Origin: Flavivirga jejuensis
Lineage (GTDB): Bacteria; Bacteroidota; Bacteroidia; Flavobacteriales; Flavobacteriaceae
Length of the DNA stretch: 64,000 bases
Direction: 5' to 3'
Assembly: GCF_030540765.1 (NCBI RefSeq)
Contig: NZ_JAUOEL010000001.1
Coordinates: 558,001-622,000 of the forward strand
Below are positions 24,578 to 31,723 of the stretch, one piece after another. The position numbers and the translations under genes are program-made. The notes beneath the pieces are model-generated. The model was not told the DNA's origin and did not search any database. It saw only the letters and a list, made by a program, of their open reading frames with translations. The stretch's first letter is position 1, and every line of letters begins with the position of its first letter.

Positions 24578-25150
24578 ATGCTATCCAAAAAGACAAAATA
24601 AGGGCTAAGCTCTGACTTACATTGTTAAGAAAGAGGGGCATTCGCCAGTGCAAATAAGAGAAATTTCCAAAAGTGAAAATATTCTACAAAAATTTTTGGA
24701 AAGCATGATGTTTACATTTGGAAACAGTTTAAATTTTATCCTTTAGTTTCTTTTGTCGTCCTAAGCCCTTATTCTGCAGGAAAATTTCTTTAAATAGCAA
24801 TGCTATTCGCATTTATTTTGAGTTGACTGAGATCGTAATCCACCTAAACTAATTCCAAAAATAAAAACTTAAACAGTTTCTTAGAAAATCAGGTTTTTAG
24901 GTTCAAAAAAGGGCAAGCATGGTGGGTATTATTTGCGACAAGAACCTTCAGATATTTTAATGACCGATGTGATGCGTGAACTAAAAGATCCTATTGCTAT
25001 GGTGCCATGCGTGATTTAAATTACTACGAAAAGTGTAATGACTGTCCAGACGAGTATAAATGCAGCGTGCATAAACTCATGATTCGGGTACGCGATAGTA
25101 TATTTAAAGCATTTAGAAATGTCTCTTTAGCAGATTTATCTGGTTCTTGA
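24578..25150 (+). pseudogene. Disrupted Rrf2-family regulator gene
   Basis: Clear homology along the whole length to the intact regulator at 16799-17230, including the upstream TTAAATTAAGTATAT and the cysteine region (EKCNDCPDEYKC). It is inactivated several times: codon 8 (TAC in the intact gene) is TAA, a 160-bp element is inserted at 24721-24880, one base is lost in GGTTTTTAGG (24892-24901), and another in GCGTGATTTAA (25010-25020). Its position just before DUF2061-cysH suggests it once controlled the sulfate operon. Confidence 0.92.
24721..24880. mobile_element. 160-bp MITE-like insertion in the Rrf2 pseudogene
   Basis: Left end GAAACAGTTTAAATTTTAT, right end (reverse complement) GAAACTGTTTAAGTTTTTAT: terminal inverted repeats with a few mismatches. 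The insert has no counterpart in the intact paralogue and splits it after the codons for ESMMFT. It has no ORF. A short (2-3 bp) target duplication is possible but not certain. Confidence 0.75.
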
Positions 25151-25244
25151 ATGTGATGATTTACTAAAATTTCTCGATTTTTTTATTTTTTCTGAAACGA
25201 TGCTCACAAAAACATGTCATTAATCTAAAAAACTGTTAATTATG

Positions 25245-25274
25245 TTTGTCATATTGAAAAAAGTATTACTTTTG
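25245..25274 (+). promoter_or_regulatory. Promoter of sulfate-assimilation operon
   Basis: -33 TTTG (25245-25248), 18-nt spacer, -7 TACTTTTG (25267-25274): a full match to the Bacteroidota housekeeping consensus, 44 nt before the first ATG. Confidence 0.75.
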
Positions 25275-25278
25275 TAAT

Positions 25279-25297
25279 TCCTATTAAATCGATAGGA
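25279..25297. promoter_or_regulatory. Inverted repeat at the transcription start of the cys operon
   Basis: TCCTAT-7 nt-ATAGGA starts 5 nt after the -7 box, overlapping the expected start site. Such a place suits a repressor, possibly the Rrf2 protein. Confidence 0.45.
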
Positions 25298-25317
25298 TTA
25301 ATATAACACAACAACAA

Positions 25318-25575
25318 ATGATAGCCCAAATGTTATTAAAAAATAAAGAAAAGTCTACATATAAAGAAGATAGTGTTGGTGAAAAACCTATTCGAAGCGT
25401 TGCTAAAGCGCTTAGTTGGAGGGTTGTAGGTACTTTGGATACCTTGGCTGTTTCTTTTGTTTTGGCAAAAGATATTAAACTCGCTGCCTCTATAGCTTCT
25501 GTAGATTTTATAACAAAATTGGTGTTATATTTTTTCCATGAACGCGTTTGGAATGTTATTAAGTGGGGAAAATAA
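25318..25575 (+). CDS. DUF2061 small membrane protein
   Basis: 85 residues matching DUF2061: PIRSVAKALSWRVVGTLDTLAVSFVLAKDIKLAASIASVDFITKLVLYFFHERVWNVIKWG. Two hydrophobic helices (~40-52 and ~58-74) suggest an inner-membrane protein. It is the first gene of the sulfate-assimilation operon, 13 nt before cysH. DUF2061 genes often stand beside sulfate reduction genes in this group, so a role in sulfate or sulfite transport or handling has been suspected, but the function is unknown. Confidence 0.9.
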   Translation: MIAQMLLKNKEKSTYKEDSVGEKPIRSVAKALSWRVVGTLDTLAVSFVLAKDIKLAASIASVDFITKLVLYFFHERVWNVIKWGK

Positions 25576-25588
25576 ATAGTATAGAACG

Positions 25589-26209
25589 ATGTTTACAGAA
25601 AATCAAATACAAGAATTGAATGAGGCATTTAAAGATGCATCACCAGCAGAAATCATTAAAAAAGCATTTGAGCTTAATAATGAAACGGTAGTGACTACTA
25701 ATTTTAGGCCTTACGAAGCGGCTATTTTACACGCTGTTAATTCGGTAGAAAATAAGACCCCAGTAGTTTGGTGTGATACAGGTTATAATACACCACAAAC
25801 TTACAAACATGCAGAACAGGTTATCAAAGATTTAGATTTAAATGTGTTTTTGTATGTGCCAAAACAAACATCGTCTCATAGAGACGTGGTTATGGGAATT
25901 CCAAGTGTGGATGCTCCTGACCATGCTTTATTTACAGAACAAGTAAAGTTAGAGCCTTTTAAAAGAGCCATGGAGGAACATAAGCCAAAAGTATGGTTTA
26001 CAAATTTACGACAGGGACAAACAGCATTTAGAGATAGTATTGGTGTTTTTAGTGTGAGTAAAGATGGTGTGTTAAAAGTGAGTCCATTTTATTATTGGTC
26101 TGATGAAAAATTAGATGCCTATTTAGAAGAAAATAATTTACCAAACGAATTTAAATATTTCGATCCAACAAAAGCATTAGAAAATAGAGAATGCGGTTTG
26201 CATGGATAA
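25589..26209 (+). CDS. cysH: Phosphoadenylyl/adenylyl-sulfate reductase, cluster-free type
   Basis: 206 residues of the CysH family. It reduces (P)APS to sulfite with thioredoxin. Visible motifs: TTNFRPYEAAILH (P-loop-like PPi region), VVWCDTGYNTPQTY, VWFTNLRQGQTAFR, and C-terminal ECGLHG carrying the catalytic cysteine. Only two cysteines occur in the whole protein, so the CC...CxxC set that holds the [4Fe-4S] cluster of APS reductases is absent, as in PAPS reductases. No APS kinase (CysC) is encoded in the operon, so whether the substrate is APS or PAPS is open. It is 13 nt after DUF2061 and precedes cysD. Confidence 0.92.
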   Translation: MFTENQIQELNEAFKDASPAEIIKKAFELNNETVVTTNFRPYEAAILHAVNSVENKTPVVWCDTGYNTPQTYKHAEQVIKDLDLNVFLYVPKQTSSHRDVVMGIPSVDAPDHALFTEQVKLEPFKRAMEEHKPKVWFTNLRQGQTAFRDSIGVFSVSKDGVLKVSPFYYWSDEKLDAYLEENNLPNEFKYFDPTKALENRECGLHG

Positions 26210-26290
26210 TTAGTAAACGATCATTAATATGTAGTTAACAGAAAGTTTTGAAAGTTAATTAAGCATATAGAATAAAATAATAATAACAAA

Positions 26291-26340
26291 ACTCTTAATT
26301 CGCCCGAGTAAGAGTTCTCCCTTCGGGGGTTAGCGGGCTA
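26291..26340 (+). repeat. Two-stem GC-rich palindromic repeat upstream of cysD
   Basis: ACTCTT/AAGAGT (26291-26296, 26310-26315) encloses CGCCCG; then CTCC-CTTC-GGGG (26317-26328), and GCCCG (26302-26306) can pair with CGGGC (26334-26338). The same design recurs upstream of the sulfite reductase (28713-28766). It ends 6 nt before the cysD ATG. Confidence 0.7.
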
Positions 26341-26346
26341 AAAATT

Positions 26347-27252
26347 ATGAACAAAGATACATCACATATCAACTCGTTAGAAAATGAAGCGATATACATC
26401 ATGAGAGAAGTAGCAGCACAGTTTGAAAAACCAGTGTTGTTATTTTCAGGAGGAAAAGATTCGATCACTTTGGTAAGATTAGCGGTAAAAGCATTCTATC
26501 CAGCAAAAGTGCCGTTTCCTTTAATGCATATTGATACAGGTCATAATTTTCCTGAAACGATTGAATTTAGAGACCGTTTGGTTGAAGAATTAGGATTGGA
26601 ATTGATTGTTAGAAATGTACAAGATTCTATCGATCAAGGAAAAGTAAAAGAAGAATCTGGACGTTATGCAAGCAGAAATATGTTGCAAACAACCACGCTT
26701 TTAGATGCTATTGAAGAATTTAAATTTGATGCATGTATTGGAGGAGCGCGTCGTGATGAAGAAAAAGCAAGAGCTAAAGAGCGTATTTTTTCGGTACGTG
26801 ATGATTTCGGACAATGGGATGAGAAAAACCAACGCCCAGAGTTATTCGATATGCTAAATGGTGATATTGAACATGGACAAAATGTGCGTGTGTTTCCAAT
26901 TTCTAATTGGACAGAATTAGATGTGTGGTCTTATATAGAAAGAGAGGCTATTGAGATTCCTTCCATCTATTTTGCGCACAAACGTAAAGTGTTTTTAAGA
27001 GATGGTATGATATGGTCTGCAGAAGATGGTGTGGTTTATAGGGATGAAAGCGAAGAAGTCATAGAAGAGCTTGTACGTTTTAGAACCGTTGGAGATATGA
27101 GTTGTACAGCAGCAGTACTATCTGATGCCGTATCTATTTCTAAGGTTGTACAAGAAATTAGAGAAAGTACGATTTCAGAACGTGGTGCGCGTATTGACGA
27201 TAAACGATCTGAAGCGGCTATGGAGAAACGTAAACAACAAGGGTATTTCTAG
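26347..27252 (+). CDS. cysD: Sulfate adenylyltransferase subunit 2
   Basis: 301 residues, the normal CysD length. ATP-pyrophosphatase motif SGGKDS in PVLLFSGGKDSITLVRL; also MHIDTGHNFPETIEFRD and GGARRDEEKARAKERIFSVRD, all standard CysD blocks. It activates sulfate with ATP to form APS, driven by the CysN GTPase. It lies between cysH and cysN on the same strand, with palindromic repeats in the gaps on both sides. The ATG at 26347 gives the usual N-terminus (SHINSLENEAIYIMREVAAQFEKPVLLFSGGKDS). Confidence 0.96.
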   Translation: MNKDTSHINSLENEAIYIMREVAAQFEKPVLLFSGGKDSITLVRLAVKAFYPAKVPFPLMHIDTGHNFPETIEFRDRLVEELGLELIVRNVQDSIDQGKVKEESGRYASRNMLQTTTLLDAIEEFKFDACIGGARRDEEKARAKERIFSVRDDFGQWDEKNQRPELFDMLNGDIEHGQNVRVFPISNWTELDVWSYIEREAIEIPSIYFAHKRKVFLRDGMIWSAEDGVVYRDESEEVIEELVRFRTVGDMSCTAAVLSDAVSISKVVQEIRESTISERGARIDDKRSEAAMEKRKQQGYF

Positions 27253-27268
27253 AATACCAATTTTTGTC

Positions 27269-27288
27269 ATTTCCGCGAAGGCGGAAAT
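27269..27288 (+). repeat. Short palindrome between cysD and cysN
   Basis: ATTTCCGC-GAAG-GCGGAAAT, perfect 8-bp stem, preceded by GTC and followed by CTTTT; a degenerate relative (ATTCC...GGGAATCTTTTA) follows the PagL-like gene near 41662. Confidence 0.6.
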
Positions 27289-27354
27289 CTTTTAAAAAGA
27301 ATACAAATTCAGGCTTGAAGTAAACTAGTAGAAGGCCGACATTACAATATAGAA

Positions 27355-28602
27355 ATGGAAGTATTAAAAATTGCAACAGCAGGAAGTGTAGATGATGGTA
27401 AAAGTACCTTGATAGGACGTATTCTATACGATACAAAATCATTAACCACAGATAAGTTAGAAGCTATTGAAAAAACAAGTAAGCAAAGAGGTTACGATTA
27501 TTTAGATTTTTCTTTAGCAACAGATGGTTTAGTAGCAGAGAGAGAGCAAGGAATCACGATAGATGTCGCCCATATTTACTTCTCAACAGCTAAGAAAAGT
27601 TACATTATAGCAGATACTCCAGGTCACGTAGAATATACACGTAACATGGTAACAGGAGCTTCAACATCTCAAGCATCCATCATTTTAATTGATGCCAGAA
27701 AAGGTGTTATCGAACAAACGAATCGTCACTTTTTTATCAATAACTTATTGAGAGTTAAAGATGTTGTTGTTGCCATTAATAAAATGGATTTAGTTGATTA
27801 TTCTGAAGAAACATATAATAAAATCAAAGCTGATTTTTCAGAGTTGATGAGTAAAAGAGATTATCAAGATCAAAAAATAACGTTTATTCCAGTTAGTGCT
27901 TTAAAAGGAGATAATGTTGTAAATAAAACAGATAAGATGCCTTGGTACGAAGGTCAGACTTTATTAGAGCATTTAGAGGAAATAGATAAATCAGATATTT
28001 TTAATGTTGGGACTCCAAGGTTTCCAGTACAATACGTAATACGCCCAAAAACAGAAGATTTTCACGACTATAGAGGGTATGCAGGAAAAGTGTATGGAGG
28101 TAATTTAAGTGTTGGAGATGATATCGTGGTATTGCCGTCGCAAACAAAATCTAAAATAAAAGATATTTATTTCTATGATGAAAAGTATGAAACGGCTTCA
28201 AGACGTTCGTCGGTAACCATCACTTTAGAAAATGATATCAATGTGAGCAGAGGAGATATGATTGTAAAAGATGGCGATTTGCCAACTATAGAGAAGCAAT
28301 TTACGGCCAATGTATGCTGGATGGACTCAAGCCAATTAACACCAGGAGGTAAATATGTAGTACAGCATGGTGTGAATAAAGTACTAGCTAAAGTTGATAG
28401 AATTAATCATAAAATTAATCCAGATTATTCTGGAATAGAAGAAAATGTTACTGGTTTAAATGTTAATGATATTGCTTCGGTAACTTTTAAATTAAATAAG
28501 CCAATTTTTTACGATCAGTTTAAAAACCACAGAACAAATGGTTCGTTTATCTTAATTGATACACAAAACAATAATACTGTTGGGGCTGGCTTCATTCAAT
28601 AA
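27355..28602 (+). CDS. cysN: Sulfate adenylyltransferase subunit 1 (GTPase)
   Basis: 415 residues. EF-Tu-like GTPase: P-loop AGSVDDGKSTLIGR, ITIDVAH, DTPGHVEYTRNMVTGAS, and INKMDLVDY (NKxD). Domains II and III follow (RFPVQYVIRP onwards). It powers CysD-catalysed sulfate adenylation by GTP hydrolysis. Many CysN proteins carry a C-terminal APS kinase (CysC) domain that brings the length above 600; here the protein ends after the beta-barrel domains, so no kinase is fused. The gene follows cysD with a ~100-nt gap holding a palindrome. Confidence 0.96.
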   Translation: MEVLKIATAGSVDDGKSTLIGRILYDTKSLTTDKLEAIEKTSKQRGYDYLDFSLATDGLVAEREQGITIDVAHIYFSTAKKSYIIADTPGHVEYTRNMVTGASTSQASIILIDARKGVIEQTNRHFFINNLLRVKDVVVAINKMDLVDYSEETYNKIKADFSELMSKRDYQDQKITFIPVSALKGDNVVNKTDKMPWYEGQTLLEHLEEIDKSDIFNVGTPRFPVQYVIRPKTEDFHDYRGYAGKVYGGNLSVGDDIVVLPSQTKSKIKDIYFYDEKYETASRRSSVTITLENDINVSRGDMIVKDGDLPTIEKQFTANVCWMDSSQLTPGGKYVVQHGVNKVLAKVDRINHKINPDYSGIEENVTGLNVNDIASVTFKLNKPIFYDQFKNHRTNGSFILIDTQNNNTVGAGFIQ

Positions 28603-28603
28603 A

Positions 28604-28626
28604 TCCCTCTAGTCCCCGAAGAGGGA
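28604..28626 (-). repeat. GC-rich palindrome after cysN, inverted relative of the CTTCGGGG family
   Basis: CCCTC (28605-28609) pairs with GAGGG (28621-28625). On the minus strand it reads TTCCCTCTTCGGGGACTAG, similar to the CTCCCTTCGGGGGTTAG part of the element before cysD. Confidence 0.5.
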
Positions 28627-28660
28627 ACTGGCAGGTTTGTGAAAAAAAGAATAAGTTTTT

Positions 28661-28687
28661 CTATAAGGGTTTTAAAACCTTGTAGGG
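28661..28687. repeat. Hairpin AAGG-TTTTAAAA-CCTT type
   Basis: CTATAAGGGTTTTAAAACCT then TGTAGGG; it resembles the CCTGCAAGG...CTTTGCAGG terminator at 33447-33496 and a partial copy near 53156. Possible terminator-like palindrome in the operon. Confidence 0.4.
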
Positions 28688-28712
28688 TATGAGAAAATAA
28701 ATTAATAACAAT

Positions 28713-28766
28713 ATTCTTACTTCACCCGAGTAAGAATGCCTCTCCTTCGGGGAGGTTAGGAGGGAC
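28713..28766 (+). repeat. Two-stem GC-rich palindromic repeat upstream of sulfite reductase
   Basis: ATTCTTAC (28713-28720) pairs perfectly with GTAAGAAT (28730-28737) around a CACCCGA loop; then CCTCTCC (28739-28745) pairs with GGGGAGG (28749-28755); then TTAGGAGGGAC. Same architecture as 26291-26340, including the CCCGAGTAAGA core. It ends 6 nt before the start codon chosen. Confidence 0.75.
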
Positions 28767-28772
28767 TTGTGT

Positions 28773-30887
28773 ATGCAAAGTTTTAGAACAGAAATAGAAA
28801 ATCCAATTGTCGAAAATGACATTATAGAATTAGCTAATAAAATTCAGCTTTTTCATAATGGTAAAATAGATGAAGAGAAATTTAGAAGCCTTCGTTTAGC
28901 ACGTGGTGTTTACGGACAGCGTCAAGAAGGTGTACAAATGATTCGTATAAAATTGCCTTATGGAAAAGTTAAGAGCAATCAATTACGAAGAATTTCTGAG
29001 GTGTCCGATGAGTATTCTCGTGGTCGTTTACATATTACCACACGTCAGGATATTCAAATTCACTATGTTGATCTAAACAGAACTCCAGAACTTTGGGCCG
29101 AGTTAGAACGTGATGATGTCACCCTTAGAGAAGCTTGTGGTAATACAGTAAGAAATGTAACCGCTTCAGAAACTGCAGGTATAGACGTGAATGAACCGTT
29201 TGATGTATCGCCCTATGCAGATGCGCTATTTCGTTTCTTCTTAAGAAACCCTATTTGTCAGGAAATGGGACGTAAGTTTAAGGTGTCTTTTTCATCTTCA
29301 GATGAAGATACTGGTTTATCGTACATGCACGATTTAGGTTTTATAGCGAAGATTGAAAATGGTGTACGTGGATTTAAAGTACTCCTTGGTGGTGGATTAG
29401 GTTCTCAACCACGTCATGCCGATGTATTATATGATTTTTTAGAAACAGATAAGATCATTCCCGTAATGGAAGGCGTTTTAAGAATCTTTGATCGTCATGG
29501 TGAGCGTAAAAGCCGTGCCAAAGCGCGTATGAAATTCTTAATAAAAGATATAGGCTTAGAGGCTTTTAAGGCATTAGTTGAAGAAGAGCAAGATGCTATT
29601 GAGTTTAAAACAGTTGCTATTGATGCAGATGCATACGAGGTTTCAAAACCAGTAGATGTTGAGGTACCATTAGTAGACATTAAAGATCAAAAGGCATTCG
29701 AAATATGGAAGTCTACAAACCTGATTCCTCAAAAACAAGAAGGTTATGTGGCTATTGGAATTAAAGTGCTTTTAGGCGATTTTTATACAGACAAAGCGAG
29801 ATTGTTAGCCGATTTAGTTGATAATTATGCAGCTGGTGAAATAAGATTGTCATTACGTCAAAACATTGTAATTCCTTTTGTGAAAAGAGAATTAGTACCG
29901 TTTTTCTATAATGAATTAGAAAAATTAGGTTTTGTAGAAGCAGGTTATAATAAAGCTGTTGATATTACCGCATGTCCAGGTACAGATACTTGTAATTTAG
30001 GAATTGCAAGTAGTACTGGAATTGCAGATGAATTGGAACGTGTTATTAAATCGGAATACCCACAGTACCTAAGTAACGAAGATTTAGTTATTAAAATTAG
30101 TGGTTGTATGAATGCCTGCGGACAACATAATATGGCAAATATTGGTTTCCAGGGCATGTCTGTTCGTACACCAGATAAATTAGTAGCACCTGCATTACAA
30201 GTATTATTAGGTGGTGGTAACTTAGGAGGTGGTAATGGTGCCTTTGCTGATAAAGTAGTTAAAGTACCAAGCAAAAGAGGACCAGAAGCATTACGAAGAA
30301 TTTTAAATGATTTTGAAGCGAATGCAAACGGGAAACAATTTGTTACTTATTATAAAGAAAAAGGAGAGAAGTATTTCTATAATTTTTTAAACGATCTGCA
30401 AGATGTTACTAGTTTAACACAAGATGATTTTATCGATTGGGGTGAAGAAGAGAAATATGTTAAAGAAATTGGTATTGGTGAATGCGCTGGTGTTGTTATC
30501 GATTTAATTGCAACCTTATTTTTAGAAAGTGAAGAAAAGATTGAAAATGCTAGAAAATCTTTCGATGAAAAAGTGTATTCAAGTGCTATTTATCATGCTT
30601 ATAGTTCTTTAGTTAATTCGGCTAAAGCCTTATTATTAGCAGAAAATAAGAAAACAAATACCCATGCAGGCATTATAAGTCAATTTGATGAATTGTTTGT
30701 AGCAAGCGGAAATATAGATTTAGGAACATCTTTCTCAGAATTGATCTATCAAATTAATAAATTTGCACCAACAGAAGATTTTGCATTAAGGTATATTGAT
30801 AATGCAAATCTGTTTTTAGATAAAGTAAGAACATTTAGAGAAACAGAAAACCCTGTAACTCCTAAAGGAGGAAAAGTAACAGTTTAA
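28773..30887 (+). CDS. Sulfite reductase (siroheme, 4Fe-4S) with C-terminal HEPN domain
   Basis: 704 residues from the ATG at 28773; an in-frame TTG at 28767 lies at the edge of the repeat and is less likely. Two ferredoxin-like/siroheme repeats of the nitrite/sulfite reductase family fill residues ~1-560: ITTRQDIQIHYV, EACGNTVRNVTAS. The siroheme-iron-sulfur cysteines are ACPGTDTC (C401, C407) and SGCMNAC (C445, C449). It reduces sulfite to sulfide with six electrons. Residues ~590-690 form a HEPN-like helical domain (ENARKSFDEKVYSSAIYHAYSSLVNSAKALLL ... RYIDNANLFLDKVRTF) absent from ordinary SirA/CysI; no RxxxxH RNase motif is visible. Operon context (cysHDN upstream, siroheme genes and a ferredoxin-NADP reductase downstream) favours sulfite over nitrite. 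Confidence 0.9.
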   Translation: MQSFRTEIENPIVENDIIELANKIQLFHNGKIDEEKFRSLRLARGVYGQRQEGVQMIRIKLPYGKVKSNQLRRISEVSDEYSRGRLHITTRQDIQIHYVDLNRTPELWAELERDDVTLREACGNTVRNVTASETAGIDVNEPFDVSPYADALFRFFLRNPICQEMGRKFKVSFSSSDEDTGLSYMHDLGFIAKIENGVRGFKVLLGGGLGSQPRHADVLYDFLETDKIIPVMEGVLRIFDRHGERKSRAKARMKFLIKDIGLEAFKALVEEEQDAIEFKTVAIDADAYEVSKPVDVEVPLVDIKDQKAFEIWKSTNLIPQKQEGYVAIGIKVLLGDFYTDKARLLADLVDNYAAGEIRLSLRQNIVIPFVKRELVPFFYNELEKLGFVEAGYNKAVDITACPGTDTCNLGIASSTGIADELERVIKSEYPQYLSNEDLVIKISGCMNACGQHNMANIGFQGMSVRTPDKLVAPALQVLLGGGNLGGGNGAFADKVVKVPSKRGPEALRRILNDFEANANGKQFVTYYKEKGEKYFYNFLNDLQDVTSLTQDDFIDWGEEEKYVKEIGIGECAGVVIDLIATLFLESEEKIENARKSFDEKVYSSAIYHAYSSLVNSAKALLLAENKKTNTHAGIISQFDELFVASGNIDLGTSFSELIYQINKFAPTEDFALRYIDNANLFLDKVRTFRETENPVTPKGGKVTV

Positions 30888-30909
30888 AAACTGTTTTTAG
30901 TAAAGAATA

Positions 30910-31722
30910 ATGAATAAAGAAAAAAGTATAGATAATAAAGCTGCGAGTTCAATCCCCTCTTCGGGAAGTAAGGGGCGCTTAACTGTTGTAGGAGCTGGAC
31001 CAGGCGATGTAGATTTAATAACGCTCAAAGCTATTAAATCTATTGAATCTGCAGATGTTATTCTGTACGATGCTCTTATTAATGAGGCATTACTAAAATA
31101 TGCATCAAGCAGTGCGGAACTCATTTTTGTGGGTAAACGTAAGGGGTGTTATGCGTTTCAGCAAGAACAAATAAATGAACTTATAGTTAGTAAAGCCAAA
31201 AACCACGGGCATGTTGTGAGATTGAAAGGTGGCGATCCATTTATATTTGGAAGAGGCGCAGAAGAGATTGATTATGCAAGGCAATTTGGTTTAGAGACTT
31301 TTGTAGTCCCTGGCATATCATCGGCTGTTGCAGTACCAGCATATCTGGGGATTCCTTTAACTAAACGAAATGCTTCAGAAAGTTTTTGGGTGATTACAGG
31401 AACAACAAAAAATCATCAGTTATCATCAGATGTTGCTTTGGCTGCAAAATCAACAGCAACTGTAGTTATTTTAATGGGGATGGGTAAGTTGAGCGAAATT
31501 GTTCGTATTTTTTCAGAAGAAAACAAACAAGACACAGCTATTGCAATTATTCAAAATGGTACGAAAGAAAATGAAAATGCAGGGATTGGTACTATTGAAA
31601 CAATTAGCGATATTGTAGCTGAAAAAGAATTAAAAAATCCCGCTATTATCGTTATTGGTGATGTGGTTAAAAAACGTGCTGTATTAACATCCATTTATAA
31701 AGAAGTTAATCAGGAATTGTAA
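30910..31722 (+). CDS. cobA: Uroporphyrinogen-III C-methyltransferase
   Basis: 270 residues. SAM-dependent methyltransferase making precorrin-2 for siroheme: GRLTVVGAGPGDVDLITLKAI, VRLKGGDPFIFGRGAEEI, VVPGISSAVAVPAYLGIPLTKRN. The first ~20 residues (AASSIPSSGSKG) precede the normal family start and are encoded by a palindrome of the intergenic CCCCTCTTCGGG family (30953-30977), so the N-terminus is a repeat-derived extension. No other in-frame start lies between it and the conserved core. It sits 22 nt after the sulfite reductase and 1 nt before the next siroheme gene. Confidence 0.94.
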   Translation: MNKEKSIDNKAASSIPSSGSKGRLTVVGAGPGDVDLITLKAIKSIESADVILYDALINEALLKYASSSAELIFVGKRKGCYAFQQEQINELIVSKAKNHGHVVRLKGGDPFIFGRGAEEIDYARQFGLETFVVPGISSAVAVPAYLGIPLTKRNASESFWVITGTTKNHQLSSDVALAAKSTATVVILMGMGKLSEIVRIFSEENKQDTAIAIIQNGTKENENAGIGTIETISDIVAEKELKNPAIIVIGDVVKKRAVLTSIYKEVNQEL

Positions 31723-31723
31723 T

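Noticed and set aside
26291-28766. Regularly occurring palindromes considered as a CRISPR-like array
   Set aside because: Copies are kilobases apart, separated by genes, and of varied sequence; there are no equal spacers and no cas genes.
28773-30887. Annotation as ferredoxin-nitrite reductase
   Set aside because: The family motifs fit both, but the gene lies in an operon of sulfate activation, siroheme synthesis and a ferredoxin reductase with no nitrate genes.
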